This document shows, one piece after another, positions 10,162 to 21,408 of a DNA stretch of 64,000 nucleotides (position 1 is the first letter of the stretch; every line of letters starts with the position of its first letter). The DNA lies in contig JAHUUI010000006.1 in NCBI GenBank assembly GCA_019218315.1, forward strand, positions 1-64,000, given 5' to 3'. The translations under genes were made by a program, and so were the position numbers. The DNA comes from Cardiobacteriaceae bacterium TAE3-ERU3. GTDB taxonomy: Bacteria > Pseudomonadota > Gammaproteobacteria > Cardiobacteriales > Cardiobacteriaceae. The notes below the pieces were generated by a model. It was not told where the DNA came from. It was given only the letters and a program-made list of their open reading frames with translations, and ran no database searches.

Positions 10162-10181
10162 ATTACGTTTTGGAGCATATC

Positions 10182-12302
10182 ATGATTCGTCGAGTCTTAA
10201 GTGTTGCAGTTTCTTTAGCTATTTTAAATACAGTGGCCCAAGAAGCGGCTCAAAGTGTAAGTCCGGAAAAGCCAATTCGACTGGAAATGATCACGGTTGA
10301 GGGTAATCAGCTATACAGTGTACTACCTAGTGAGAGTAGCAGAGATTATACAATGGAGGCTGCGACGGTTGGCACAAAAATCCCAGCGTCATTGAGAGAT
10401 ATTCCTCAATCAGTCAGTATCGTGACGCAGCAGGCGATTAAAGAGCGCAATGTTCAAACCTTTGACCAGCTCGCAGCCAAAACGCCCGGGTTACGTGTAT
10501 TGGCAAATGATGATGGACGTTCATCTGTATACGCGCGTGGCTATGAGTACGATGAATACAACATTGATGGTCTACCGGCACAAATGCAAAGTATCAATGG
10601 CACGTTGCCGAATTTGGCTGCCTTTGATCGTGTTGAAATCATGCGTGGACCTTCAGGGTTGTTTGACAGTTCGGGAGAAATGGGCGGTATTGTAAACTTT
10701 GTCCGTAAGCGTCCAAGCGATGTGTTTAAAGGCAGTGCTTCTGTCGGTGTGGGAACACTGAAGCAATATCATCTGGGGACTGATGTTGGTGGACCATTAA
10801 ATAGCGACGCTTCCATCCGTGGTCGTGCGTTAATTGATGCTAACGGTAAAACACCAAAGGTATCAGATAAAAATAATCGCTCTGAAGTACTGTATGGGGC
10901 GCTGGATTTTGATCTAGGTGAGCAGACGATATTAGGTGCCGGTTATCTTTTCCAGCAACGCCATTTAAAGCCTGATAACGGCTTACCAACACTAGGTGCA
11001 AATAAAACATTGCCAAGCCTGCCCGATAATACATTTTATGGCGCGAACTGGAATAAATTTGCCATGCAGAGTAATGATGTATTTGCCGACCTAAAGCATG
11101 AGTTCAATAATGGTGGATATGGTCAGGTGGGTATGCGTTACTCCGATCGTGATAGTGACATGAACTATGCATTTAGCCGTAGTGCCGTTAAGGGAGATGG
11201 TACTTTTGATGGTGCCGGGTTGGGCGCTAATGTTAAACAAAAAGCTTTTGCGCTTGACGCAAGTTATAGCCAACCATTTGAAGCTTGGGGTAATGTCAGC
11301 GAATACGTTGTTGGGGCTGATTTTAATCATATGACAACCCGTACCCAGCGTGGCCGGGCAATGTTTAAGGGGCTAACTGTATCTAAGCTAAATAACTTGC
11401 CGTATCGTGATTTATTATCTGCGGCAAAGCAGAATGGCAAGGGTTTTTCAGACCAAGAAACCGAGCTAAATGATTTTGGCATATATGGAAAGCTGACTTT
11501 GCGTCCCATTCAGCCTTTAGCGGTTATTGCCGGTGGGCGTTTGAGTAATTGGTCTATTGAGGCAAAAAACAACGTCAATGGTCAAAGCAACAGTCGTGAT
11601 GAAAAAGCACGCTTTACCGGTTATGGCGGTGTGGTCTTTGATCTTGATGACAATCACAGTATTTATGCCAGTTATTCCTCTCTTTATGCACCACAGGATG
11701 ATATTGGTAGTGACGGGAATCTGCTTAAAGCACGGCAAGGGCAGCAGTACGAGGCTGGTATTAAAGGCAGCTACTATGGTGATAAGTTACAAACTCGCCT
11801 GTCTGTCTTCCGACTTGATGACAAAAATGCAGCTGCACCAGTCGTCAGCCAGAATTATTCTGCAGCTATTGGTAAGCGTAAAGTCAAAGGCATTGAAGCT
11901 GAGATTAATGGTGAAGTCGCACCAAACTGGCAAGTTAGTGCTGGCTATACCTATATGAAAACAGATATTGACCGTGAAAAGGATAGCCAGGAAACCTTTT
12001 TCTTGTTGATGCCCAAGCATATTGGTACTTTGTGGAGCAGCTATCGTGAGAATGACCACTTGACCGTGGGCGGTGGCATCAATGCTATGAGTGGTTTTGA
12101 GTCTATCCAAGGCGTCAAAGCTTCCGGTTATGCTACAGTGGATGCGATGGTCAGCTATGATATCAATGACAATCTGCACGCGCAGTTCAACGTCAATAAC
12201 TTACTGGATCGAGATTACTACAAGCGTGTCGGTAGCCCGGGAACCTTTAACATGCCAGGAGAAGAGCGCACCTTTAATGCGTCACTGCGTTATGATTTCT
12301 AA
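10182..12302 (+). CDS. TonB-dependent siderophore receptor
   Basis: A 706-residue outer-membrane receptor. An N-terminal signal (about residues 1-20) precedes the plug domain, which carries IPQSVSIVTQQAI, NIDGLP and VEIMRGPSGLF. The C-terminal beta-barrel ends in the aromatic residue expected of barrel proteins (RYDF). The plug signature is that of ferric-siderophore receptors of the FpvA/FoxA/FhuE kind. The ligand cannot be read from sequence. The start is the ATG at 10182 with TGGAG 6 bases upstream; an in-frame TTG at 10170 is less likely. It is divergent from an AraC regulator and runs straight into a periplasmic esterase gene. Confidence 0.93.
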   Translation: MIRRVLSVAVSLAILNTVAQEAAQSVSPEKPIRLEMITVEGNQLYSVLPSESSRDYTMEAATVGTKIPASLRDIPQSVSIVTQQAIKERNVQTFDQLAAKTPGLRVLANDDGRSSVYARGYEYDEYNIDGLPAQMQSINGTLPNLAAFDRVEIMRGPSGLFDSSGEMGGIVNFVRKRPSDVFKGSASVGVGTLKQYHLGTDVGGPLNSDASIRGRALIDANGKTPKVSDKNNRSEVLYGALDFDLGEQTILGAGYLFQQRHLKPDNGLPTLGANKTLPSLPDNTFYGANWNKFAMQSNDVFADLKHEFNNGGYGQVGMRYSDRDSDMNYAFSRSAVKGDGTFDGAGLGANVKQKAFALDASYSQPFEAWGNVSEYVVGADFNHMTTRTQRGRAMFKGLTVSKLNNLPYRDLLSAAKQNGKGFSDQETELNDFGIYGKLTLRPIQPLAVIAGGRLSNWSIEAKNNVNGQSNSRDEKARFTGYGGVVFDLDDNHSIYASYSSLYAPQDDIGSDGNLLKARQGQQYEAGIKGSYYGDKLQTRLSVFRLDDKNAAAPVVSQNYSAAIGKRKVKGIEAEINGEVAPNWQVSAGYTYMKTDIDREKDSQETFFLLMPKHIGTLWSSYRENDHLTVGGGINAMSGFESIQGVKASGYATVDAMVSYDINDNLHAQFNVNNLLDRDYYKRVGSPGTFNMPGEERTFNASLRYDF

Positions 12303-12303
12303 A

Positions 12304-13194
12304 ATGAAAAAATACATCTTGGGGCTTATGATTGCATGTGCATCATCTTGCGTACTGGCTGCCGATTGGCAGCCAGCTTTATTAAAGCCTGTCGAGGAGA
12401 CGGCTATCTATTCGCCACTGACTGATCAGACCTACCGTATCCAAGTAGCTGCACTGGGTGAGCCGGATGCGCAAGGCTATCCGGTGCTTTATTTGCTTGA
12501 TGGTGATGCGATGATGCCGATGGCGTTATCAATGGCTCAAGGCCTGATGGCTGGCCCTAACGCATCGCGGAAAGGCGTTGTATTGGTTGCAGTCGGTTAT
12601 CCTGATGCTGACCCACTTGACCTCGCCGCGAGGGCACGTGATTATACGCCGCTATCGCCAAGTAATAATGACCCCAAATACGGCGGTGCAGAAAAGTTTC
12701 ATCAATTTTTCATCGATACACTAAAGCCGATGATTGCTGAGCAGTATTCATTGAACGAAGCCCGGCAAGGTATTTATGGTCATTCATTTGGTGGGCTTTA
12801 TGCGCTCTATAGTCTATTTAATTACCCAGAGGATTTTCAGTATTATCTGATTTCCAGCCCGTCAATATGGTGGGGGAAAGAAGCGGTGCTTGGCGATGAA
12901 GACAAGCTAACTACAGCACCACACGGGCTTTGGCTCAGTGTTGGCTCAAAAGAGCAACCTCGCGACCAAAATGAGGCTGACTCAGCCCGTGCAAAAAAGC
13001 AAGCATCGCGTAAAATGGTCGATAATGTTGTTGATCTTTCCTCGCGGCTTAAGCAACGTTTTCCTGAACAATTCATCGACGTGCAAGTCTATGAAGGAGA
13101 GACACACGGCTCTGTTATTCACCGTGCACTGTATACCGGAATAGCGAGTTGGTTAGATGCCGTTGCACCTGTTACCAAGCAGGAAGCCCAATAG
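12304..13194 (+). CDS. Periplasmic alpha/beta hydrolase, IroE-like siderophore esterase
   Basis: A 296-residue secreted protein with an N-terminal signal peptide (cleavage near VLAADW). It has an esterase-D type alpha/beta-hydrolase fold (COG2819-like). The nucleophile elbow is GHSFGG with Ser161, and the likely catalytic His is His268 in ETHGS. The IroE/BesA branch cleaves tri-catecholate siderophores in the periplasm. Its start lies next to the receptor stop, so co-transcription is almost certain and supports a role in releasing iron or trimming the imported siderophore. An in-frame ATG at 12292, overlapping the receptor gene, is an alternative start. The exact substrate is unknown. Confidence 0.8.
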   Translation: MKKYILGLMIACASSCVLAADWQPALLKPVEETAIYSPLTDQTYRIQVAALGEPDAQGYPVLYLLDGDAMMPMALSMAQGLMAGPNASRKGVVLVAVGYPDADPLDLAARARDYTPLSPSNNDPKYGGAEKFHQFFIDTLKPMIAEQYSLNEARQGIYGHSFGGLYALYSLFNYPEDFQYYLISSPSIWWGKEAVLGDEDKLTTAPHGLWLSVGSKEQPRDQNEADSARAKKQASRKMVDNVVDLSSRLKQRFPEQFIDVQVYEGETHGSVIHRALYTGIASWLDAVAPVTKQEAQ

Positions 13195-13266
13195 CTTTTC
13201 CGTGATGCGGGCAGCGAATGTACTTGGTGTATAACGTATTTTTATATTTGCGTTGCACAGTTTTGC

Positions 13267-13295
13267 TTGCGTTCATTCATGCTTTTATGTATGAT
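13267..13295 (+). promoter_or_regulatory. Likely promoter of rplU-rpmA
   Basis: A -10 like TATGAT (13290-13295) with a weak -35 TTGCGT (13267-13272) at 17-base spacing, about 58 bases upstream of rplU. Confidence 0.4.
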
Positions 13296-13353
13296 GCAGC
13301 GCCTTTATGGATTCGTGGCGTGGCAAGCGCGCCGATACTTTTGGAGAATAATC

Positions 13354-13692
13354 ATGTTTGCAGTTATTGAAACTGGCGGTAAGCAGTATAAGGTCAAGCC
13401 CGGCCAGCGTTTGCGCGTAGAAAGCCTCAAAGGCGAAGCGGGTGACAGTATTTCTTTTGACAAGGTTCTGCTGATTGCAGCGGGCGACGACGATGTCAGC
13501 TTTGGTGCGCCATACCTCGACGGCAAGACCGTCGGCGCAACAATTGTCGGCCACGGTCGTGGTGAGAAAGTTAAAATCATCAAGTTCCGTCGTCGTAAGC
13601 ATTCTATGAAGCAGCAAGGTCACCGTCAGAACTACACTGAAGTCGTTATTGACGCGATTGACGGTCAAAGCAAAGAAAAGAAAGAAGCATAA
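13354..13692 (+). CDS. rplU: 50S ribosomal protein L21
   Basis: A 112-residue protein beginning MFAVIETGGKQYKV and carrying the L21 signature KFRRRKHSMKQQGHRQ. It binds 23S rRNA. The ATG at 13354 has TTGGAG upstream. The terminal KEKKEA makes it a little longer than E. coli L21 (103). It leads the conserved rplU-rpmA-obgE order. Confidence 0.97.
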   Translation: MFAVIETGGKQYKVKPGQRLRVESLKGEAGDSISFDKVLLIAAGDDDVSFGAPYLDGKTVGATIVGHGRGEKVKIIKFRRRKHSMKQQGHRQNYTEVVIDAIDGQSKEKKEA

Positions 13693-13704
13693 GGAGCGTA
13701 AACA

Positions 13705-13968
13705 ATGGCACACAAAAAAGCAGGCGGTTCCAGCCGCAACGGACGCGATTCAGAGTCTAAACGCCTAGGCGTCAAGCGCTTCGGTGGTCAGGAAGTCACA
13801 GCAGGCAGCATCATTGTTCGCCAGCGTGGTACCCCTTTCAATGCTGGCGAAAACGTCGGCGTTGGTCGTGACCACACACTGTTTGCAAAAGCAGATGGTA
13901 AAGTTGTTTTCAGTATCCGTGGCCCTAAAAAGCGCAAGTACGTCAGTATTGAAACAGCTGAAGCTTAA
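13705..13968 (+). CDS. rpmA: 50S ribosomal protein L27
   Basis: An 87-residue protein starting [19 protein letters not shown], the L27 tail that reaches the peptidyl-transferase centre. A strong AAGGAG precedes the ATG, 12 bases after the rplU stop. It is followed by a terminator. Confidence 0.97.
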   Translation: MAHKKAGGSSRNGRDSESKRLGVKRFGGQEVTAGSIIVRQRGTPFNAGENVGVGRDHTLFAKADGKVVFSIRGPKKRKYVSIETAEA

Positions 13969-13992
13969 GCACTGCTTAACGCATCGCTATAG

Positions 13993-14018
13993 ACCCCGCG
14001 TTCACCGCGGGGTTTTTT
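13993..14018 (+). terminator. Terminator after rplU-rpmA
   Basis: An 8-bp GC-rich stem (13993-14000 with 14006-14013), a five-base loop and six T. It separates the ribosomal genes from obgE, 200 bases further on. Confidence 0.9.
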
Positions 14019-14180
14019 ATTTATGGGCAATGAACTGCGCGTCTTGCGCAGATTTTTTGCAGTATTCATGGCAAAATAACCGTTTGCCTCGGTTGAATTG
14101 CTGGGCTTTTAGCAAATAAGACCATAAACTGGCTGAAAGTGGCGTGGTCATGGATGAAGGCCCATTCAATTGTGAACTAA

Positions 14181-16353
<2,173 letters not shown>

Positions 16354-16510
16354 GTAAAACCTAGTTAGGTTGTTGTTAAAAAAATAAAATAAGACTATTT
16401 TTGTATTAAATTAACTTTATGTTATAAACTGTAGTTTTTATAAAAATCGATTGTTTGCTCCAGTGCTTATTGATACATTGACATTTGTCAATTTAAGCGA
16501 GGGTAGCATC

Positions 16511-17449
16511 ATGACACATAAAACATTAGGCACAACATTGAGCACGACCATGCAGACGTTAGCTGTTCGTGCTATTTCCATTTCTATGGGCTTTGTCTTT
16601 TTTACAGGCGGTTGGCGCCGTTTTTACAATGCACCGGCAAAGCACGATATTGAAAGCCCGGCACACTTGGCGAACAAGCTGGTCGCAGCGGCACCTGGTT
16701 CACCGATTGAGGGCTCGGTGCATTGGGTGCTGTACAATCCGTGGGCGGCAGAATGGTCAACCTACATGATGTCGACAGCAGAAATCGCGGTTGGTGCTTG
16801 TCTGATGCTCGGTTTACTGACGCGGTTAGCAGCAGTTGGCTCAGCCATAATCAACATCTGTCTGATGCTCATTTTTGGCTGGATGGGCTATGAATGCCTT
16901 GATGAGTGGACGATGGCGGCATTGGGTTTTGCCATCTCGGTAACCATCATGCTGACCGGTAGTGGTACTTGCTCAATCGACTCTGCCATGGGGCGCGATT
17001 GGTTTGCGCGTTTCTTTAGGCCATTACCCGTGCAAGCGACATTGGTCGTTGCTTCTGTGCTGATGACGGTCGGGTTCTATAGCTATTACTTTGGCTTCTT
17101 TAATTTCCAGAAGCGTACCAGTACCCATCAATACAGTATCGTCGCTGAGCCGGTCTCAGGCATGAATGACCGGATTACGCTGTACGTCAATGCCGGTGGT
17201 TCATCTACTGCTGCATACGTCAGAGAAATCACCTTTGACTTGCTAAATGGTGAACAGGTCGTTCAACAGCCGGATGAAATTCAGGTACTGCGCAGCCACT
17301 TTGCGCCGTGGTCACATTCCGGTAAAGTCGTTGACGGTACACTCAAGCTGCGCCTTGGCTCTAAAACCGATATCGCCATCCCTGAAGGTGCTGTTGGTGC
17401 AACGGTAGACATTATTGATGCGAAAAAAGATCCGGTATTGAGTTGGTAA
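16511..17449 (+). CDS. DoxD-DoxA fusion, thiosulfate:quinone oxidoreductase-like membrane protein
   Basis: A 312-residue protein. Residues about 15-180 form a four-helix membrane domain of the DoxD family (FFTGGWRRFYNAPAKHD, then GACLMLGLLTRLAAVGS). After a fifth hydrophobic segment (about 178-200), residues 205-312 form a soluble DoxA-like domain. In Acidianus the two are separate subunits of thiosulfate:quinone oxidoreductase; fused DoxDA proteins are known in other bacteria. The ATG at 16511 sits behind GAGGG. It has its own terminator and is next to nnrS. No other sulfur-oxidation gene is in the window, so thiosulfate as substrate is unproven. Confidence 0.75.
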   Translation: MTHKTLGTTLSTTMQTLAVRAISISMGFVFFTGGWRRFYNAPAKHDIESPAHLANKLVAAAPGSPIEGSVHWVLYNPWAAEWSTYMMSTAEIAVGACLMLGLLTRLAAVGSAIINICLMLIFGWMGYECLDEWTMAALGFAISVTIMLTGSGTCSIDSAMGRDWFARFFRPLPVQATLVVASVLMTVGFYSYYFGFFNFQKRTSTHQYSIVAEPVSGMNDRITLYVNAGGSSTAAYVREITFDLLNGEQVVQQPDEIQVLRSHFAPWSHSGKVVDGTLKLRLGSKTDIAIPEGAVGATVDIIDAKKDPVLSW

Positions 17450-17516
17450 CATGCGTGGATATATCGGGTGTTAACCTGAATCCATAAAACCAATACTTTC
17501 TACTATGGTTATTTGG

Positions 17517-17540
17517 AAGCCCCGCCTACGCGGGGTTTTC
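17517..17540 (+). terminator. Terminator after the DoxDA gene
   Basis: A 9-bp stem (17517-17525 with 17530-17538, one G-T pair), a CTAC loop and four T. It lies 68 bases past the stop. Confidence 0.8.
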
Positions 17541-17620
17541 TATTACTGTGTGATTTGATATAAGTCATGGGTTATATACTTAGAGCCTGCTAGGCTACGC
17601 TTTTTCATCCGGAGGCACTC

Positions 17621-18775
17621 ATGAACAACGCGCTGTTTGCGCTGGGATTCCGCATTTTCTTTGCCAGTTCGGCGGTATTTGCCGTACTGACGATGACGTG
17701 GTGGATGGGCATTTTCGGATTTGGTATTGGTGCGGGCAAGCTGAATATGGCACCATTGTATTGGCATGGTCATGAGATGGTCTTTGGTTACAGCATGGCT
17801 GTTGTGGCTGGATTCCTGCTTACCGCAGTGCAGAATTGGACCAAGCAACCGATGCCGCACGGGCGTGCGCTGTTTGTCATATGGCTACCGTGGCTATTGG
17901 CGCGACTGTTGTTTGCCTTTGGCACATGGATTGGCTTGGCGATGGCGCTTGATGTGCTATTTGGCTGCTTGCTGGTCTATGCGGTAGGTAAGCCGGTCTT
18001 TGCGGTCAAGCAGTGGCGGCAAATGGGTATATTGTCGAAGCTGGTGTTAATGGTGATCGCGAACTTGCTATTTATTGCTGGCACCTATCGCTGGTTGGCT
18101 TTGGGGCAGCACTGGGGACTGTATCTCGGTGTATTTGTCATCCTCGCGCTGCTGTTGACCATTGGACGGCGCGTTACGCCATTTTTTATTCAAAATGCGA
18201 CTGGTGCGACACTGCGTAATAGTGCTTTGGTTGACCGCTTGAGCCTGTTCAGCTTCTTCGCTTTCTTTGTTTTGGAAGTGTTTACACCGTGGCACACGCT
18301 GGCTTCATGGTGTGCGCTCGCTGCAGCGTTGGCAAATGGTTATCGCTTGATCGGCTGGCATACGCCAAAATTGTGGCGCATACCGCTGTTGTGGAGTATG
18401 TATTTGTCGCTGTGGGCGGTGGTTGCCGGATTCCTGATGTATTTCCTGCGCCTGTGGTTGCCGATTGCACCATCTCTGGCGATGCATATGCTCGCGCTCG
18501 GCGGCATTGGCATCATGACCTTTTCGATGATCGGGCGGGTTAGCCTCGGGCATACCGGGCGCAATATTCACGCACCGCCGAAGCGCTTGGTGATTGGTTT
18601 TTATCTGCTGCTGTTAGCATTGCTGTTCCGCGTGATCATGCCATTGTTCTTGCCGTCTCAATATTTGGTGTGGATGATCCACGCACAAGCATTGTGGATC
18701 ATCGCATTCATATTAATGGTCACGGCTTATGCGCGGATTTGGGCGACGCCACGTCCTGACGGTCGCCCCGGTTAA
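17621..18775 (+). CDS. nnrS: NnrS family heme/copper membrane protein
   Basis: A 384-residue protein with about 12 hydrophobic segments. The family motif WHGHEMVFGY appears near residue 50, giving likely metal-ligand histidines. NnrS proteins protect against nitric oxide stress and are usually found with NO or denitrification genes. No such gene is visible here; the nearest neighbour is the DoxDA fusion. CCGGAGG precedes the ATG. It converges on the EamA transporter with 5 bases between stops. Confidence 0.9.
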   Translation: MNNALFALGFRIFFASSAVFAVLTMTWWMGIFGFGIGAGKLNMAPLYWHGHEMVFGYSMAVVAGFLLTAVQNWTKQPMPHGRALFVIWLPWLLARLLFAFGTWIGLAMALDVLFGCLLVYAVGKPVFAVKQWRQMGILSKLVLMVIANLLFIAGTYRWLALGQHWGLYLGVFVILALLLTIGRRVTPFFIQNATGATLRNSALVDRLSLFSFFAFFVLEVFTPWHTLASWCALAAALANGYRLIGWHTPKLWRIPLLWSMYLSLWAVVAGFLMYFLRLWLPIAPSLAMHMLALGGIGIMTFSMIGRVSLGHTGRNIHAPPKRLVIGFYLLLLALLFRVIMPLFLPSQYLVWMIHAQALWIIAFILMVTAYARIWATPRPDGRPG

Positions 18776-18780
18776 AAGGC

Positions 18781-19656
18781 TCAATTGAAGGCTGAGAGTA
18801 GCGTCTGTCCGTAGAACAATACGACGATAGCGGCAATAGCCAAAGCAATGCCGATTGCGTTAATCGCGCGTACGCGCTCACGGAATAGTACTGCACCGAC
18901 CAAAGTACCAAGGCAGATAACGCCAAGGTTCATGCCGGCAAAGACCAGTGAAGGGTCTTCTTTCATCGCCTGATGTGCGCGGATGTAAAACAGAATATTG
19001 GCGAAATTCAGTCCGCCGAGAATGATGCCGGCGATGAGATCGCGTGCAGACCAGCGTTGCCCTTTAATTGCGAGGTAAATGAACATGCAGATACCGGCAA
19101 GCACAAAGCTGACAAACAGTATTGCGGAAAAACCAGCACCGGTTTTGGCCATTTGCTTGAACAAAATATCAATCACGCCATAGCCAGTCCACACGCCGAA
19201 CAGCAGTAATGCACTACGCAGCAGGTTTGTGCCGCTGCCACTACCAGACTTTCCTCCATAAACTAGTGCGCAAAGGGCGATAAAGGCGAGCACGATACCG
19301 GTTAATTTGATACCAGTCAGCGGTTCACCAAACAAGGTAAATGCCGCAAGAATTGGCAGGAACAATGACAGGCGCTGCGCTGCGTCGGATTTAACGATTC
19401 CCACGTTCGCGACCGCTTTGCCCATGATGATGAATACGCTGGGCAGTAATACGCCAAGTGTGGCAAAGATTGGCCAATTCGCTACCAGCACTTCACTGTT
19501 GGCAAAAGACGGGCGCAGGAACAGCCAGCAGCAAACTGTCGCAACAACATAGTTGATCGCGATGGCGTGGCTAATGGCGAAGCCTTGGCGGCGGGCAACT
19601 TTGAGCAATATCGAGACGCTGACGCTGGCGAGTACCGCAAGAATGAGAAACTGCAT
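18781..19656 (-). CDS. EamA/DMT superfamily transporter
   Basis: A 291-residue protein with ten hydrophobic segments, typical of drug/metabolite transporters. The second half contains the DPSLVFAGMNLGVICLG and LFRERVRAINAIGIALA blocks. The substrate is not predictable. The ATG at 19656 was chosen because it starts the first membrane helix (MQFLILAVLAS); upstream in-frame codons would add 33 hydrophilic residues. It is divergent from the GNAT/nitrilase gene. Confidence 0.8.
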   Translation of the reverse strand: MQFLILAVLASVSVSILLKVARRQGFAISHAIAINYVVATVCCWLFLRPSFANSEVLVANWPIFATLGVLLPSVFIIMGKAVANVGIVKSDAAQRLSLFLPILAAFTLFGEPLTGIKLTGIVLAFIALCALVYGGKSGSGSGTNLLRSALLLFGVWTGYGVIDILFKQMAKTGAGFSAILFVSFVLAGICMFIYLAIKGQRWSARDLIAGIILGGLNFANILFYIRAHQAMKEDPSLVFAGMNLGVICLGTLVGAVLFRERVRAINAIGIALAIAAIVVLFYGQTLLSAFN

Positions 19657-19816
19657 GGTGAATATAATCCCAAAAACGCGTGAGCATAAATCGTTTTGAT
19701 GGTATTGACAAACATTATCAATAAGGGAATTGGATTGCCAAGTGGATAAGATCATGGATTTTATTGATTAAAGTTTTACAATGCGCACTTTGCGCAATTC
19801 AAACACAGAGGCAAAA

Positions 19817-21370
19817 ATGATTGAAGATCTTCATCTTAAGATACGCGAAATCAAGCACGAGGATTATCCGCAGATTAAATCGTTGATGGACCGTGTTTAT
19901 TACGACATTGGCGGTGCATGGCCGCAGCACACCATCGAGCAACTGGTTGATGAGTTCCCGGAAGGGCAGATTGCGCTGTTTGACCATGAGCGCCTAATCG
20001 GCATGGTGCTGTCGGTGCAAGTAGACTATAAGACGTTTTCTAACCCGCATACTTATGACGACTTGGTCGATCAGCGTGAACGTGTGCGCAATAATCCTGA
20101 AGGTGATGCGATTTACGGACTCGATGCACTGATTGACCCGGATTACCGCGGTTATCGCTTGGGTCGTCGCTTGTATGACGCGCGCAAAGAGCTTTGCCGT
20201 CAGCATAACTTCCGCGCGATCCTGACTGGCGGACGGATGCCGAACTATCATCAAGAGAGCGAGATGACGCCCGCTGAGTACATCGAAGCGGTCAGTAGCC
20301 GTGAGATTTACGATCCGGCGCTGTCATTCCAGCTGGCCAACGATTTTATCGTCAAGCGCGTCTTGCACAAATACTTACCGGAAGACGACAAGTCCAAAGG
20401 TTTTGCGACTTTGCTTGAGTGGAACAACATCTACTACGAGCCGCAGGATTACAGTACCCAGACGCGCAAATCGAGTGTACGGATTGGCGGTATTCAGTGG
20501 CAGATGCGCGAAGTCGAATCTCCAGAAGAACTGCTGCAACAGGTCGAGTTCTTCGTCGACGTCATGGCCGATTACAACGCTGACTTCGCTTTGTTGCCAG
20601 AGTTTTTCAATGCGCCATTGATGGGGCTGTGCGACTCGACTGACCAAAACGTCGCGATTCGCTTCCTCGCCGGCTTTACCGAGCAATTCCGCGACGCGAT
20701 GTCGCATATGGCGGTGAGCTATAACGTCAACGTCATCACCGGCTCAATGCCACTGCTTGAGGATGACACGCTGTATAACGTTAGCTATCTGTGCCGCCGC
20801 GATGGTACGGTTGAAGAGCAGCGCAAAATCCACATCACGCCACACGAACGCAGTGCATGGGTTATTGAAGGCGGCAACAGCGTACGTGTGTTTGATACCG
20901 ACGCCGGGCGCATCGGCATTCTGATTTGCTACGATTCCGAATTCCCTGAACTGGCGCGCCTGATGGCACTGGAAGGCATGGAAATTCTCTTTATTCCATT
21001 CTGGACAGACACCAAGAACAGCTATCTTCGTGTACGCCACTGCGCCCAAGCACGCGCGATTGAAAATGAATGTTACGTGATGATTTGCGGTAGTGTCGGT
21101 AACTTGCCACAGGTTGAAAGCCTCGACATTCAGTACGCACAGTCGTCGATCTTCTCGCCTTCGGACTTCCCGTTCCCGCATGACGCCATCATGGCGGAAA
21201 CCACGCCAAACACCGAGATGATTTTCTTCTCAGATGTGGACTTGGACAAGCTCAAGCACGTCCGCGCAGAAGGATCGGTACGCAACTTGAAGGATCGCCG
21301 TAGCGATTTGTTCAGCGTCAGCTGGACCGGTAAAAAAGAAGCGTCAGACCGTAAATACGACGAAGAGTAA
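19817..21370 (+). CDS. GNAT acetyltransferase / carbon-nitrogen hydrolase fusion (YhcX-like)
   Basis: A 517-residue two-domain protein. Residues about 1-215 are a GNAT domain (DPDYRGYRLGRRLYDARKE is the acetyl-CoA loop). Residues about 225-510 are a nitrilase-superfamily domain with the full Glu-Lys-Cys triad: Glu262 (LLPEFF), Lys337 (RKIHITPHE) and Cys371 (ILICYDSEFPE). The same fusion exists as B. subtilis YhcX; its substrate is not established. It would pair N-acylation with amide hydrolysis. The ATG at 19817 follows CAGAGG. The next gene, 38 bases on, encodes a polyamine-oxidase-like flavoprotein, suggesting amine metabolism. Confidence 0.88.
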   Translation: MIEDLHLKIREIKHEDYPQIKSLMDRVYYDIGGAWPQHTIEQLVDEFPEGQIALFDHERLIGMVLSVQVDYKTFSNPHTYDDLVDQRERVRNNPEGDAIYGLDALIDPDYRGYRLGRRLYDARKELCRQHNFRAILTGGRMPNYHQESEMTPAEYIEAVSSREIYDPALSFQLANDFIVKRVLHKYLPEDDKSKGFATLLEWNNIYYEPQDYSTQTRKSSVRIGGIQWQMREVESPEELLQQVEFFVDVMADYNADFALLPEFFNAPLMGLCDSTDQNVAIRFLAGFTEQFRDAMSHMAVSYNVNVITGSMPLLEDDTLYNVSYLCRRDGTVEEQRKIHITPHERSAWVIEGGNSVRVFDTDAGRIGILICYDSEFPELARLMALEGMEILFIPFWTDTKNSYLRVRHCAQARAIENECYVMICGSVGNLPQVESLDIQYAQSSIFSPSDFPFPHDAIMAETTPNTEMIFFSDVDLDKLKHVRAEGSVRNLKDRRSDLFSVSWTGKKEASDRKYDEE

Positions 21371-21408
21371 AACGGCATTGACGTCATGAGGCAATAACGG
21401 GGCAATTT

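Noticed and set aside
10170-10181. TTG start for the siderophore receptor, 12 bases upstream of the chosen ATG
   Set aside because: It would place the ribosome site inside the coding region; TGGAG is correctly spaced for the ATG at 10182.
16358-16371. AACCTA/TAGGTT repeat after proB as terminator
   Set aside because: Six-base stem with a two-base loop and no T-run directly behind; too weak to call.
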